Shown one piece after another: positions 35,518-46,056 of a stretch of DNA of 64,000 nucleotides. The stretch spans positions 62,001-126,000 of the forward strand of contig CALGAR010000003.1 of the NCBI GenBank assembly GCA_937959285.1. Reading direction: 5' to 3'. Numbering within the stretch: the first letter of the stretch is position 1; each line of letters opens with the position of its first letter. The notes beneath the pieces were generated by a model, which had not been told where the DNA came from, did no database searches, and saw nothing but the letters and a program-made list of their open reading frames with translations. Position numbers and translations under genes: made by a program. Origin of the DNA: an uncultured Bryobacterales bacterium (lineage in GTDB: Bacteria > Acidobacteriota > Terriglobia > Bryobacterales > Bryobacteraceae).

Positions 35518-36545
35518 TGCTGGCGTTCCTCGAGTTTTCTCAGCCGCTCCTTCAGGTCTGCCACTTCGCGCCGCAGTGCGGGAAGACGCGCCAGGTTCGC
35601 GAGCTGCTCCAGATGTTCCTTCAATGGTCTTGCCGGTGTTCCCCAGAGCACTTCGCCGCCCCGCACGATCTTTGAACTGAGGACACCGCTGCCCGATCCG
35701 AGGACAGCCTTCGATCCCACCCGCGCTTTGTCGCCGATTCCCACTTGCCCGCCGATGACCGCGTAATCCTCGATAACAACTCCCCCTGAGAATCCGGTTT
35801 GCGCCGCCACAACAACGTGCCGGCCGATCCGGCAGTTGTGGCCTACGTGCACCATGTTGTCCAATTTGGTTCCATCGGCGATCCAAGTGACGCCCAGCGC
35901 GGCCCGGTCTACGCAGGCATTGGCACCGATTTCCACATCGTTGCCAATCGCCACCCTTCCAACCTGCGGGAATTTCTCATAATGGTCGCCTACGAAGGCA
36001 AAGCCGAACCCATCCGCGCCGATGACGCAGCCGGAGTGCAGGATCACCCGATCCCCGATCTCCACGTCGTCATAGACGGTCACATTGGCGTAAAGACGGC
36101 ACTGAACCCCCAGGGTCACGCGCTTGCCTAGCACGCATCCAGCGCCGATTACGGTGCCGGCGCCGATCTTGCTTCCTTCCCCGATCACCACGTGCGGCCC
36201 GATTGCGATTCCCTCTCCGAGACTGACGCCTTCACTGATGATCGCCGTAGGATGAATACCCGGCGACGCCGGCTGCGGCGGGTGAAGCCTGCCCACTGCT
36301 CTCGCAAAGGCGGCCCGAGGATCCGGAACGCGAATCAACGTACGTCCTTGCGAGTTGGGGTAATCGAGAGGTGTGATCAGGCAGCCGGCTGCGGAAGATT
36401 CCGCCTGCCTGGCTGCCTTCCGGTTCCCGACAAAGCTGAGCTGTCCATCTCCAGCCGATTCGAGCGGCGCAGCACTTGAAATCTCCTTGTCTCCATCGCC
36501 TTCGAATGTCGCGCCGAGCCATTCGGCCAGTTCTCGCACCCGCAA
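35514..36545 (-). CDS. lpxD: UDP-3-O-acylglucosamine N-acyltransferase
   Basis: A 343-residue lipid A enzyme adding the second acyl chain. It has an N-terminal uridine-binding domain (about 1-100), a left-handed beta-helix of hexapeptide repeats (about 105-300) with the catalytic His in NMVHVGHNCRIGRHVVV, and a C-terminal charged helix (LKERLRKLEERQQ). The start codon is TTG at 36545 with GGAGAA about eight bases upstream. It is divergent from lpxA across 49 bases, so lipid A genes share one control region here. Confidence 0.95.
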   Translation of the reverse strand: MRVRELAEWLGATFEGDGDKEISSAAPLESAGDGQLSFVGNRKAARQAESSAAGCLITPLDYPNSQGRTLIRVPDPRAAFARAVGRLHPPQPASPGIHPTAIISEGVSLGEGIAIGPHVVIGEGSKIGAGTVIGAGCVLGKRVTLGVQCRLYANVTVYDDVEIGDRVILHSGCVIGADGFGFAFVGDHYEKFPQVGRVAIGNDVEIGANACVDRAALGVTWIADGTKLDNMVHVGHNCRIGRHVVVAAQTGFSGGVVIEDYAVIGGQVGIGDKARVGSKAVLGSGSGVLSSKIVRGGEVLWGTPARPLKEHLEQLANLARLPALRREVADLKERLRKLEERQQ

Positions 36546-36577
36546 GTGGTTGTTCTCCCAGGGAGAGTGTCCTCAGT

Positions 36578-36590
36578 TTGTATGATACAA
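36578..36590. promoter_or_regulatory. Palindrome with back-to-back -10 elements between lpxD and lpxA
   Basis: TTGTAT-G-ATACAA contains TATGAT on the plus strand and TATCAT on the minus strand, both good -10 candidates. On the plus strand it lies nine bases before the lpxA ATG, with no Shine-Dalgarno sequence, so the lpxA message may be nearly leaderless. Confidence 0.45.
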
Positions 36591-36594
36591 GCTT

Positions 36595-37413
36595 ATGCCC
36601 ATCGATCCTTCTGCTATCGTGGCGCCTACGGCCCGTGTGCATCCGGATGCTGTCATCGGACCCCAGTGTGTGATTGGCGAGTACTGTGTGATTGAGCAGG
36701 ATGTAGTGCTGGGCGCCTACTGCCGCCTCGAACCCTATGTCTACATCAAGCGTTGGACGACTTTGGGTGAACGCAACGAGATCTCTGCCGGAACGGTCCT
36801 GGGTACGGATCCGCTCGACAAGGTGTTCACCGGTGAACGAAGCTACCTGCGGATCGGAAACGGCAATCGGATCCGGGAGCATTACACGATCTCACGCGGA
36901 ACCAAGCCCGAAAGCGTGACTGAGATCGGGAACGACAACTACATCATGACTTCCGGCCACATCGCCCACAACGCCCGCATTGGCAACAACACAGTGATCG
37001 CAAGCTGCGCCCTCATAGCCGGATATGTGGAAGTCGAGGATCAGGCGTTTATTTCCGGAGGCGTGGTGGTCCATCAGTTCTCGAAGATCGGACGGCTTGC
37101 CATGATCGGAGGGAACACCCGCGTCAACAGCGATGTGCCTCCGTTTTTCCTGTACTCCGATTTCAATGTAGCCCCCAAAGGCCTCAACATCGTCGGATTG
37201 AAGCGAGCTGGCTTCACGCAAGAGCAGATCTCGGCGCTGAAGACCGCCTACAGGCTGCTCTATCGCAGTGGCCTGAAGCTGGAGGAAGCGCTTCGGCGCA
37301 TCGAGGCCGAAATTCCGACCGAGGAGACCCGCCACCTCGTAGCATTTATTCGATCGAGCGAACGCGGCATCTGTAGACCGGCCAAAGCTGATAGACTTGA
37401 TACTCTCCTATGA
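36595..37413 (+). CDS. lpxA: Acyl-ACP--UDP-N-acetylglucosamine O-acyltransferase
   Basis: A 272-residue hexapeptide-repeat acyltransferase for the first step of lipid A synthesis. The catalytic His lies in SGHIAHNARIGNNTVIASC, with GGVVVHQFSKIGRLAMIGG following and the C-terminal helical domain (LNIVGLKRAGFTQEQISALKTAYRLLY, separated by short variable pieces). It is not flanked by fabZ or lpxB as in the standard lpx cluster. Its stop overlaps the start of a TolC-family gene as ATGA, coupling it to an efflux operon. Confidence 0.95.
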   Translation: MPIDPSAIVAPTARVHPDAVIGPQCVIGEYCVIEQDVVLGAYCRLEPYVYIKRWTTLGERNEISAGTVLGTDPLDKVFTGERSYLRIGNGNRIREHYTISRGTKPESVTEIGNDNYIMTSGHIAHNARIGNNTVIASCALIAGYVEVEDQAFISGGVVVHQFSKIGRLAMIGGNTRVNSDVPPFFLYSDFNVAPKGLNIVGLKRAGFTQEQISALKTAYRLLYRSGLKLEEALRRIEAEIPTEETRHLVAFIRSSERGICRPAKADRLDTLL

Positions 37414-38765
37414 AGCGTTTGCTTCTTGCACTCCTTTTGTGCCTTCGCCTCGCTGCCGAACCGGCGCCTCTAACCCTTAAGGAGGCTGTCGAACGCGCGC
37501 TCAAGAGCTACCCGGCCATGCAAGTCTCCCTGGAGCAACTGAAAGCCGCGGCGGCCGCTATTAACCTTTCACGTACGTCATATTTGCCGCGCGTAGATCT
37601 GCTGGGGCAGTGGAATCGGGCGACCCGAAACAATGTGTTCGGGCTGCTCCTTCCGCAGAGCGTAATTCCGGCCATATCGGGGCCTCCTCGCGCAGAGAAT
37701 GATCTGACCAGCGTCTGGGGTTCGGCGGCCGGCATTCTCGTCACGTGGGAGCCTTTCGACTTCGGGCTCCGCGAGGCGAACGTTCAGATTGAAGAGCGAG
37801 GCCGGGAACGGGCCAGTGCCAGTCTGGAACGGACGCGGTTCGAAGTCGCAACCATGGCAGCCGACGCGTTCCTGACAATTCTTGCAGCCGAGCAAACCGT
37901 AGTGGCGGCAAAAGCTGGAGTGGAACGGGCGAAAGTGCTTTCCACGGTTGTGGATGCGCTCGTTAAGAGCGAGTTGCGGCCCGGCGCCGATGCAGCCAGA
38001 TCGAGGGCAGAGCTGGCGGTCGCCCAGACGCAATTGATCCAGGCGCAACAGGCTGTCAAAGTGGCTCGCACTTCCCTTGCTCAGTTCCTGGGTGTAAGCA
38101 GTAGCGAGATCGTGGTTGAGCCCGGATCGCTGCTGGAGACGATACCGGAAAGCAGCCAGATTGACCCCGTCGAACACCCGCTCATGCGCGAGCAGTCGGC
38201 TGCCATTGAAGAGGCCCGCGCTCGACAGAAGGCACTGGAAAGGGCTTATTATCCGCGATTGTTCTTGCAAGGAGCAACGTACGGCCGCGGCACGGCAGCC
38301 AATCCGAACGGTACAGTGGAAGGTGGCGCCGCGGGCCTTGGCCCGAATATCTTCAACTATGGAGTGGGACTGACTGTCACCTTCCCCGTGTTCGATCTTC
38401 CTGCAATCCGTGCCCGCCGCGAGATCGAATCCCACCGTGAGCGTATGGAATCCGCGCGATATGAGCAGTTGCGCCGGGAGCTGAAAGCACGGAAAGAGCG
38501 GGCGCTGGCGGAGTTCGACAGCGCGCAGCAAGTGGCGGAGGTGATGCCGCATCAGCTCGAAGCCGCCCGGGCGGCGGAGCAGCAGGCCACTGCGCGCTAC
38601 CGCGCCGGCCTTGGCACAATTGCGGAGGTAGCGGAGGCCCAGCGTCTCCTTACGCAGGCTGAGATTGACAATTCGCTGGCACGTTTGAACGTGTGGCGCG
38701 CAATGCTGAACGTTGCTGCCGCAGAAGGGGACCTGGAGCCATTCCTCGCCCAGGGGAGTAGGTAG
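37410..38765 (+). CDS. TolC-family outer-membrane efflux protein
   Basis: A 451-residue outer-membrane channel protein with a signal peptide ([17 protein letters not shown]). Two repeats of long alpha-helical hairpins follow ([23 protein letters not shown]; later [37 protein letters not shown], read in parts). It precedes the RND pump by two bases and is the exit duct of the system. Translation is coupled to lpxA by a four-base overlap. Confidence 0.92.
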   Translation: MKRLLLALLLCLRLAAEPAPLTLKEAVERALKSYPAMQVSLEQLKAAAAAINLSRTSYLPRVDLLGQWNRATRNNVFGLLLPQSVIPAISGPPRAENDLTSVWGSAAGILVTWEPFDFGLREANVQIEERGRERASASLERTRFEVATMAADAFLTILAAEQTVVAAKAGVERAKVLSTVVDALVKSELRPGADAARSRAELAVAQTQLIQAQQAVKVARTSLAQFLGVSSSEIVVEPGSLLETIPESSQIDPVEHPLMREQSAAIEEARARQKALERAYYPRLFLQGATYGRGTAANPNGTVEGGAAGLGPNIFNYGVGLTVTFPVFDLPAIRARREIESHRERMESARYEQLRRELKARKERALAEFDSAQQVAEVMPHQLEAARAAEQQATARYRAGLGTIAEVAEAQRLLTQAEIDNSLARLNVWRAMLNVAAAEGDLEPFLAQGSR

Positions 38766-38767
38766 CT

Positions 38768-41700
38768 ATGTGGCTCGTACGCCTCGCGTTAAGGCGCCCG
38801 ATCACCATCCTCGTGGCGGTTCTCGCCGTCGCAATGTCGGCTTACCTGGCTATCCAGCGGATGCAAGCCGATATCTTCCCGGATCTGGGAGCTCCGGCGA
38901 TCTTTGTCGCGCAGCCTTACGGCGGCATGGATCCCTCCCAAATGGAAGGCTTCCTGACGTACTACTACGAGTATCACTTTCTCTACGTCACGGGCATCGA
39001 GCACGTTGAGTCGAAAAGTATTCAGGGCGCGGCCCTGATGAAGCTGGTCTTCCATCCTGGCACCGACATGAGCCAGGCCATGGCGCAGGTTGTAGCGAAC
39101 GTGAATCGTGCGAGAGCCTTCATGCCGCCCGGCGCGGTTCCGCCCTTCGTTGTCCGCTACGACGCAGGCAGTGTTCCAGTCGGCCAGCTCGTCTTTTCGA
39201 GCCCCATCCGTTCTCCTGGCGAGATGCAGGATCTCGCCTTGAATCGCGTGCGCCCGCTGTTTGCAACTCTTCCCGGTGTCTCCGCGCCGCCGCCGTTTGG
39301 AGGAAACCAGCGCACGATCGTCGTCAGGCTGAATCCGGAGCGGATTCGCGCCTACGGGATATCGCCGGAAGAGGCGATTGCCGCAGTGAACCGTGCCAGT
39401 ACGGTGATGCCTTCCGGCAATGTGCGGACCGGAGACCTTACAAGGATTGCGTCAACAAATTCCGTAATTGGCGGGAATCTCGATGAGCTCCTTGACGCCC
39501 CAGTGCGCACGGGCACAGTTCCGCCCATCTACCTCCGCGACATCGCCACGATTGAAAGCGGAACGGATATCGTCACCGGATACGCCCACGTCAACGGGAA
39601 GCGTACGGTCTATATTCCGGTGACCAAGCGAGCCGACGCCTCTACGCTATCCGTCATCCGCAGAGTCCGGGCCGCGCTGCCGGAGATGCGGAAAGTTGTA
39701 CCAGAGGACGTCACAATCGACTTACAGTTTGACCAGTCGCGCTACGTCGCCAACGCCATTCGCGGCCTGGTTCACGAAGGTCTCCTGGGTGCAATCCTCA
39801 CCGGGTTGACGGTTTTGTTGTTCCTCAGAGACTGGCGGAGCGCCCTCATTGTCATCACCACCATCCCCTGTTCGCTGCTGTCGGCGGTGGTATGGCTCTG
39901 GGCCTCCGGACAAACCATCAACATCATGACGCTCGGAGGGCTGGCGCTTGCTGTTGGAGTGCTGGTCGACGAAGCAACGGTCGAGATCGAAAACATCCAT
40001 TCGCACATGGTGGGCGGCCTGGGGCGCGCACGGGCGGTCCTCGAGGCCTGCGCGAAGACCGCGCTCCCGCGTCTGCTCGCAATGCTGTGCACCCTGGCGG
40101 TCTTTGTGCCGTCGTTCTTCATGAGCGGCGTTGGAAGGCAGCTGTTCGTGCCTCTGTCTCTGGCCGTCGGCTTCGCGATGATCTCTTCCTACGCCCTGTC
40201 GAGCACGCTGGTGCCAATCATGTCTGTGTGGCTCATGCGTGAAAGCAGCGTTGCCGAGGAGAAGGCAGGCGTCGTCGGGTTCCTGCAAAACGTTTATCGC
40301 CGATACCTGGGAGCCGTCCTCCGCATCCGCTACGTGGTTGTCGGCGGATATCTGCTTGGGGCTTTCGGCTTGCTCGCTCTCCTGCTCCCGAAGCTGGGAA
40401 CAGAAATCTTCCCATCGGTCGATTCCGGACAGTTTCAGATACGCCTGCGTGCTCCCACCGGCACACGGATCGAGCGAACCGAGCTGATCGCACTGCGCGC
40501 ACTTGACGTCATCAAGCGGGAGGTAGGGCCGGAGCATGTCGAAATCTCTACCGGTTTCATCGGCGTGCAGCCCGCCAGTTATCCCGTCAATACAATCTAT
40601 CTCTGGACCAGCGGACCGCATGAAGCGGTACTGACGGTCGCGCTGAAACCGGGCGCCACACTTCGCGGCGAGGAGTTGAAGGAGCGGCTCAGAGCGAGCC
40701 TGCGCAAGGAGCTTCCTGACACCGCTATCTCGTTTGAGGCCGGAGACATCATCAGCCAGGTGATGAGCTTCGGATCTCCGACACCCATCGAAGTTGCTGT
40801 CCAGGGACCGAACCTGGCGGCCAATCGCGAGTACGCGGAGAAGGTGCGCCTGGAGCTTGCCAAGCTGGAGACGTTGCGCGACCTCCAGTACGCCCAACCT
40901 CTGGATTATCCGACCGTCGACGTCAAAGTCGACCGCGAACGGGCGGGGCAGTTCGGGCTCACAGTGGCCAGCGTTGCCAAGAGCCTAGTTGCGGCCACCT
41001 CCTCCAGCCGCTTCATCGATCCGAACTACTGGCGCGATCCGAACAGCGGCAACGCGTTCCAGATTCAGGTGGAGATCCCGCAGCAGAACATGGCCTCGCT
41101 CGATGACATTCGCGAGATCCCTGTTTCTGCCGGTTCGCCGCGGCCCCAGCTCGGGGATGTGGCCGATGTGAAGTACGGGACCGCCATGGGACTCGTAGAG
41201 CGATACAACATGCAGCGTGTCGTTAGCCTGACGGCGAACGTCCACAACCTGCCATTAGGGCAGGCCGCTGCTCAGGTTCGCGAAGCCCTGCGCCGCGTAG
41301 GGGAACCTCCGCGCGGTGTCACCGTTAATCTGCGCGGTCAGGTTCCCGCTCTCGAACAGACCATCTCGGGGTTACAGGTGGGTCTGGCGCTCTCAATTGG
41401 TTTCATCTTTCTGTTGCTCACGGCGAACTTTCAGTCGTTCCGGCTTGCAGCCACCGTGGTTTCCACCATTCCGGCCGTACTGTGCGGCGTAGTGGCGGCA
41501 TTGCTGCTGACCAGGACAACCCTGAATGTTCAATCCTTCATGGGGGCGATCATGGCGACAGGCATTGCCGTCGCCAACTCGATCCTGCTTGTCACCTTTG
41601 CCGAGCGGGCGCGCATGAGCGGTCAGGACTCGGTATCTGCGGCGCTCACTGGAGCTAGCGGCAGATTGCGCCCCATCCTCATGACAGCAGCGGCGATGAT

Positions 41701-41914
41701 CGCCGGCATGGTTCCAATCGCCTTCAGCATTTCTGAAGGCTCTGAGCAATCCGCGCCGTTAGGCAGAGCGGTGATTGGAGGATTGATTCTGGCCACCTTC
41801 GCCACCTTGATGGTGCTGCCGTCTGTCTACGCGGTGATGCAGCGTGGCCGGCGCGCTGTTTCCCCCTCTTTAGATCCGGATGATCCAACGAGCCGATACT
41901 ATGAGACGAATTAG
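38768..41914 (+). CDS. RND-family efflux pump inner-membrane permease
   Basis: A 1048-residue AcrB/CzcA-superfamily permease with two six-helix halves and two large periplasmic loops. The TM4 proton-relay motif reads [12 protein letters not shown], where AcrB has two Asp; the second is Glu here. The TM10 segment reads [11 protein letters not shown] without the Lys found in AcrB. The porter domain starts [20 protein letters not shown]. Substrate class is not evident; the sequence looks more like drug/solvent HAE pumps than heavy-metal pumps. It lies between the TolC and adaptor genes in one operon. Confidence 0.93.
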   Translation: MWLVRLALRRPITILVAVLAVAMSAYLAIQRMQADIFPDLGAPAIFVAQPYGGMDPSQMEGFLTYYYEYHFLYVTGIEHVESKSIQGAALMKLVFHPGTDMSQAMAQVVANVNRARAFMPPGAVPPFVVRYDAGSVPVGQLVFSSPIRSPGEMQDLALNRVRPLFATLPGVSAPPPFGGNQRTIVVRLNPERIRAYGISPEEAIAAVNRASTVMPSGNVRTGDLTRIASTNSVIGGNLDELLDAPVRTGTVPPIYLRDIATIESGTDIVTGYAHVNGKRTVYIPVTKRADASTLSVIRRVRAALPEMRKVVPEDVTIDLQFDQSRYVANAIRGLVHEGLLGAILTGLTVLLFLRDWRSALIVITTIPCSLLSAVVWLWASGQTINIMTLGGLALAVGVLVDEATVEIENIHSHMVGGLGRARAVLEACAKTALPRLLAMLCTLAVFVPSFFMSGVGRQLFVPLSLAVGFAMISSYALSSTLVPIMSVWLMRESSVAEEKAGVVGFLQNVYRRYLGAVLRIRYVVVGGYLLGAFGLLALLLPKLGTEIFPSVDSGQFQIRLRAPTGTRIERTELIALRALDVIKREVGPEHVEISTGFIGVQPASYPVNTIYLWTSGPHEAVLTVALKPGATLRGEELKERLRASLRKELPDTAISFEAGDIISQVMSFGSPTPIEVAVQGPNLAANREYAEKVRLELAKLETLRDLQYAQPLDYPTVDVKVDRERAGQFGLTVASVAKSLVAATSSSRFIDPNYWRDPNSGNAFQIQVEIPQQNMASLDDIREIPVSAGSPRPQLGDVADVKYGTAMGLVERYNMQRVVSLTANVHNLPLGQAAAQVREALRRVGEPPRGVTVNLRGQVPALEQTISGLQVGLALSIGFIFLLLTANFQSFRLAATVVSTIPAVLCGVVAALLLTRTTLNVQSFMGAIMATGIAVANSILLVTFAERARMSGQDSVSAALTGASGRLRPILMTAAAMIAGMVPIAFSISEGSEQSAPLGRAVIGGLILATFATLMVLPSVYAVMQRGRRAVSPSLDPDDPTSRYYETN

Positions 41915-42968
41915 TCTGATTGCGACTCTTTCCGTAGCTGCCGCCTTTGGCCAAAGCATCGAGTTAGTAGAGGTGGTCGCCAAAACGGTCGATCAGACAG
42001 TCCGGCTTCCCGGAGAGCTGCTGCCTTATCAAAGCGTCGACCTGCGTGCGCGCGTCGCGGGCTTTGTCGAGCGCGTCGAGGTGGATCGCGGCAGCGTGGT
42101 TAAGAAGGGGCAGCTGCTTGCAGTCCTCAGCGCTCCCGAAATGAACGCTCAGATCGCGGAAGCGGAGGCGAAGGTCCGGGCCGCCGAGTCGCGGAGGGCG
42201 GAACTGCAGGCAAAGGCAGTTGCCGCAGAGAGTACATTCCAGCGGCTAAAGGCCGCTGCGGCGACGCCCGGAGCCATCGCCGGAAACGAGCTGGTCGTTG
42301 CGGAAAAGGCCCTAGAGGCTGACCGTGCGGCAGTCACGGCCGCGGAGAGTTCCGTGAAGGCGGCTCAGGCATCGCTCGAGGCGCTGCGCGAATTGGCGGG
42401 TTATCTGCGTGTCACTGCGCCGTTCGATGGCGTGATCACGGAACGCCTGACGCACCCCGGAGCTCTGGTTGGTCCGACAACAGGTCCCCTCCTTCGCCTG
42501 GAGCAGAATACACGCCTGCGCCTGGTGGTTCCCGTCCCCGAAACCGACATTGGCATTCTGCCGATCGGCAGCCGCATATCCTTCTCTCTCCCCGCTTACA
42601 AAGGGGAACTTTTCTACGGGACTGTCGCACGCGCCTCGCACTCTCTCAATCCGGAGACTCGCGCGATGGCGGTCGAGCTTGACGTTGAGAATTCGCGTGG
42701 ACGTCTGGCGCCGGGCATGTATCCCGAAGTGCTTTGGCCCGTGCGAAAGGGCAGAGCTTCGCTTCTAGTTCCCCCAACCGCCATCGTCACCACAACCGAG
42801 CGGACGTTTGTCATTCGCGACAACGGCGGGAAAGCAGAGTGGGTCAATGTTTCGCGCGGCGCTCCTGCGGGTGAACTGGTTCAGGTTCTCGGACCGCTAA
42901 AACCGGGAGATCGCATCGTAAGGCGCGGATCGGACGAGATTCGAGAGGGTACACTCCTCACTAGATAA
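41901..42968 (+). CDS. RND efflux periplasmic adaptor subunit
   Basis: A 355-residue membrane-fusion protein from ATG 41901, overlapping the pump gene by 14 bases. Signal peptide at about 1-17, then the split lipoyl domain ([29 protein letters not shown]; later [22 protein letters not shown]) around a coiled-coil hairpin rich in Ala/Glu (about 75-150), and a beta-barrel domain. It links the inner-membrane pump to TolC. Last gene of the lpxA-tolC-pump-adaptor unit. Confidence 0.92.
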   Translation: MRRISLIATLSVAAAFGQSIELVEVVAKTVDQTVRLPGELLPYQSVDLRARVAGFVERVEVDRGSVVKKGQLLAVLSAPEMNAQIAEAEAKVRAAESRRAELQAKAVAAESTFQRLKAAAATPGAIAGNELVVAEKALEADRAAVTAAESSVKAAQASLEALRELAGYLRVTAPFDGVITERLTHPGALVGPTTGPLLRLEQNTRLRLVVPVPETDIGILPIGSRISFSLPAYKGELFYGTVARASHSLNPETRAMAVELDVENSRGRLAPGMYPEVLWPVRKGRASLLVPPTAIVTTTERTFVIRDNGGKAEWVNVSRGAPAGELVQVLGPLKPGDRIVRRGSDEIREGTLLTR

Positions 42969-42981
42969 CTGGCCCTGTCCG

Positions 42982-44151
42982 CTACGATTCTTTGCCGACC
43001 TCACCCGCACCTTTGGATGGTTTGCAGCGGTAAACTTCCGGCTCCCTGCCGTACTGCTGCTGATAAGCGCGGCTGATGGACTCGGCGAACTCATCGTAAC
43101 GGCCGTGCTCCATCAAGGCCACAATACAGCCTCCGAAGCCGCCGCCTGTCATCCTTGCGCCCAAAACACCAGGAATCGCCAGGGCGGCATCCACCAGAAA
43201 GTCGAGCTCCGGACAGCTCACCTCATAGTCATGCTGGAGACTCCGGTGCGAAGCGACGAGAAGCCTTCCCATTTCTTCGATGTCGCCACGTTCGCAGGCA
43301 GCGACGAAAGCCTCGACCCGCTCATTTTCTGATGTAACGTGCCGAGCCCGGCGGAAGACTGCGTCCGGGATCGTAGGCTCAAGGGCATCCAGCTCACGGC
43401 TTGCGATCTCGCGAAGGCTCCTCACGTTCGGATAGCGGCGCTGGATCTTTTCCACGGCATCCCCGCATTCCCTGACGCGGTCACGGTAGGCCGATTGGCC
43501 AAGCTCGTGCTTCACCATGGAGTTCACAGCAGCGATCTCGATGCCGTCGGGCAGCCTCACCGGGCGGTGTTCGAGCGTCAGGCAGTCGATCAGAATGGCC
43601 GCGTTCTCCTGTCCGAAGACCGAGACGTACTGATCCATCACACCGCAGGGCATTCCCGCGAAGTTGTTTTCCGCGCGCCTTGCGATACGAGCCAGCTCCA
43701 ACGGTGGTATGGAACGATCGCGGAGGAGCGCGAGCGCCGCCGATACCTCAAGCGCAGCCGATGAGCTCAATCCCGCTCCCAACGGCACATCGCTCTGAAT
43801 CAGCAAGTCCACCGGCTGCAAAGGGTGGCCCATGCGGTGAATCTCAACCGCAACCCCAAGCACGTAATCGCTCCAGTCCCGGGACGGCTTCTGCCTGGGA
43901 ACATCGGCTATCGGCCAGGCCCTGCTTTCCTGGTTGTTCTCAGAGCGGATCCGCAGCCTGCCGGCGTCGTTCGGCGCCGATACAACAAAGCAGGCGTATT
44001 CCAAAGCGATGGGCAGCACCAGGCCGGAGTTATAGTCTGTATGCTCTCCAATGAGATTTACCCGGCCTGGGGCGCGAAACACGCGAATGCCGTCGGTCGA
44101 ACCGTAAACCTCTTTGTGACGCTCGACTAAACGTGCCGCTTGGACAGCCAA
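42982..44151 (-). CDS. galK: Galactokinase
   Basis: A 389-residue GHMP kinase phosphorylating galactose at C1. Signatures: the substrate motif FRAPGRVNLIGEHTDYNSG, the ATP motif DVPLGAGLSSSAALEVS, GMPCGVMDQYVSVFG and the C-terminal GARMTGGGFGGCIVAL. It is downstream of a sodium/sugar symporter and a small membrane protein on the same strand, together forming a galactose uptake and activation unit. Its start overlaps the small gene by 25 bases. No galT or galE in the window. Confidence 0.96.
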   Translation of the reverse strand: MAVQAARLVERHKEVYGSTDGIRVFRAPGRVNLIGEHTDYNSGLVLPIALEYACFVVSAPNDAGRLRIRSENNQESRAWPIADVPRQKPSRDWSDYVLGVAVEIHRMGHPLQPVDLLIQSDVPLGAGLSSSAALEVSAALALLRDRSIPPLELARIARRAENNFAGMPCGVMDQYVSVFGQENAAILIDCLTLEHRPVRLPDGIEIAAVNSMVKHELGQSAYRDRVRECGDAVEKIQRRYPNVRSLREIASRELDALEPTIPDAVFRRARHVTSENERVEAFVAACERGDIEEMGRLLVASHRSLQHDYEVSCPELDFLVDAALAIPGVLGARMTGGGFGGCIVALMEHGRYDEFAESISRAYQQQYGREPEVYRCKPSKGAGEVGKES

Positions 44152-44312
44152 AGCAGGAACCCTCCAAAGAGCAGCATCAGCACGCCGCTGTACAGGTTCA
44201 CATTCGCCGTTGTCAGCGCGGCGCGCGTCTCTGGCGAGAATACGCCCATCGAAACCAGAATCAGGCCCAGCAGGGCGAAGAAAATGCCCGAAGGTATGCG
44301 CAGATCAAACAT
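44127..44312 (-). CDS. Small two-helix membrane protein
   Basis: A 61-residue protein that is almost entirely two hydrophobic helices (IFFALLGLILVSMGVF, then VNLYSGVLMLLFGGFLLWL) with a short loop and a basic SKRHV tail. It lies four bases after the symporter gene and overlaps galK by 25 bases, so it is translated within the galactose operon. It could be an accessory subunit of the symporter; no family is recognised with certainty. Confidence 0.75.
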   Translation of the reverse strand: MFDLRIPSGIFFALLGLILVSMGVFSPETRAALTTANVNLYSGVLMLLFGGFLLWLSKRHV

Positions 44313-44316
44313 CGAG

Positions 44317-45966
44317 TTACCAGAAGAGCAGGTTCAGCAGCACTCCGGCAAGGGCTACGGCTATGCCGAGTTGCGCGGGGCGCTTGTACCAGACTTCGTG
44401 CCTGTCGTGCGGGATTTCGGTGAGCCCGTAGACCAAGCCCTTTAGCTCAGACGCGGGTTTCGGCTTTGTTACGAGGCTGACGGCGATCGTAACCACGAAA
44501 CAGGCCGTCCAGGCAAAGATCGCGATCCAGAAGTTCTGCGCCATCGTCGACGGGAACTCGTGCCACACCCCCAAATACCCGCCCTTGCCTTCGGCCAGCG
44601 TCAAGCCGTGGGTCAGGGCCGCGGCTGCCGTCCCAGCCAGCAGTCCGGTGAATGCGCCATGCCCTGTACTCCGCCTCCAGAACATGCCGAGCAGAAAGGT
44701 GGCGAACAGCGGAGCATTGACGAAACCGAATACCAGCTGCAGCAGATCCATAATGTTGTTGTAGAGCTGGGCCAGGTAAGCCGTTGCAATCGAGAGAGCG
44801 ATGCCAAAGACGGTCGTCACGCGGCCGACCATCAGATAGTGGGAGTCCGGCGCATTCTTCCGTATGTAACTCTGATAGATATCGTAAGTCCAGACCGTGT
44901 TAAATGCGGTCACGTTACCCGCCATTCCCGACATGAATGACGCCATCAGTGCCGTCAAGCCCACGCCGAGCATGCCCGACGGATAAAACTGCGTCATCAG
45001 CGTCGTCAGAGCTTGATCGTAGTCGTACCCGTCGCCCTTCCGGGGCAGGCTATAGCCGAAATTCGAGTTCATCAGGGCCACCGCCGCAAGGCCGGGGAGG
45101 ATCACGATGAACGGCATCAGCATCTTCGGCAGTGCAGCCATCACCGGAGTGCGCCGCGCAGCGGACATGGAATCAGCAGCCATCGCCCGCTGTACGACGA
45201 GGAAATCCGTGCACCAGTATCCGAATGACAGCACGAAGCCAAGTCCGGCCACCAAGCCAAAGACTTCAACGCCCATTGGGTTCTGCGAGGCATCGCCCAG
45301 GTAGCGCCACGAGTGCGTCATCACATCGGGAAGACGCGCGGCCAGCCCGTCCCATCCACCCGCCGAGGAGACAGCCAGGTACGCCAGCGGGGCAAAGCCC
45401 AGCACAATGAGGAAGAACTGAAGAGCTTCGTTGTAGATCGCGCTCGTCAGCCCGCCAAGAAACGTATACACCAGCACGATGAAGGCAGACAGCAGCACGG
45501 ACGCCGTAAAGCTCCATCCCAGGACAAGCTGAAACAGCAGGCCAAGGGCGTACATCGAAATGCCGGAAGAAAAGACGGTCATCGCCGCGAACGTGATCGC
45601 GTTCAGACCCCGGGTTTTCTCATCGAACCGCAGCTTCAGGTATTCGGGCACGGAGCGCGCGCGGCTACCGTAGTAGAACGGCATCATGAAAACACCGACA
45701 AAGATCATGGCCGGCACAGCGCCAACCCAGTAGAAATGCGCCGTCATGATGCCGTACTTCGCCCCGGACGCCGCCATGCCAATCACTTCCTGAGCTCCGA
45801 GGTTGGCGGCAAGGAAGGCGAGCGACGTAATCCACATCGGAACCGAGCGTCCTGATGTCAGGAAGTCTTCGCTGGTAGACACCCTGCTCTTCAGGAACCA
45901 GCCGATTCCGAGGACAAATACAAAGTACAGAGCTAGGATAAGGTAATCGACGACGCCGAGATTCAC
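44317..45966 (-). CDS. Sodium:solute symporter, SGLT-like
   Basis: A 549-residue SSS-family transporter with about 14 helices. GSRARSVPEYLKLRFDEKTR, SGISMYALGLLFQLVLGW, LGGLTSAIYNEALQFFLIVLG and the large C-terminal part with SFMSGMAGNVTAFNTVWTYDIYQ match bacterial sodium/glucose-galactose cotransporters such as vSGLT. Galactokinase two genes downstream makes galactose the best guess for the substrate. First gene of the operon. Confidence 0.93.
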   Translation of the reverse strand: MNLGVVDYLILALYFVFVLGIGWFLKSRVSTSEDFLTSGRSVPMWITSLAFLAANLGAQEVIGMAASGAKYGIMTAHFYWVGAVPAMIFVGVFMMPFYYGSRARSVPEYLKLRFDEKTRGLNAITFAAMTVFSSGISMYALGLLFQLVLGWSFTASVLLSAFIVLVYTFLGGLTSAIYNEALQFFLIVLGFAPLAYLAVSSAGGWDGLAARLPDVMTHSWRYLGDASQNPMGVEVFGLVAGLGFVLSFGYWCTDFLVVQRAMAADSMSAARRTPVMAALPKMLMPFIVILPGLAAVALMNSNFGYSLPRKGDGYDYDQALTTLMTQFYPSGMLGVGLTALMASFMSGMAGNVTAFNTVWTYDIYQSYIRKNAPDSHYLMVGRVTTVFGIALSIATAYLAQLYNNIMDLLQLVFGFVNAPLFATFLLGMFWRRSTGHGAFTGLLAGTAAAALTHGLTLAEGKGGYLGVWHEFPSTMAQNFWIAIFAWTACFVVTIAVSLVTKPKPASELKGLVYGLTEIPHDRHEVWYKRPAQLGIAVALAGVLLNLLFW

Positions 45967-46024
45967 AGAGGACCTCGCGTCAATCTTATCCCATCCTTAT
46001 CACCCGATAGGAACGGAAAGACCG

Positions 46025-46047
46025 CGGGGCCGATTTTTCCGGCCCCG
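46025..46047 (-). terminator. Hairpin after the DUF883/DUF1469/DUF3618 operon
   Basis: CGGGGCCG (46025-46032) pairs fully with CGGCCCCG (46040-46047), loop seven bases, 10 bases beyond the DUF3618 stop on the minus strand. The following minus-strand bases are only mildly T-rich (GGTCTTTCC). Confidence 0.5.
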
Positions 46048-46056
46048 AAAGCGGCG

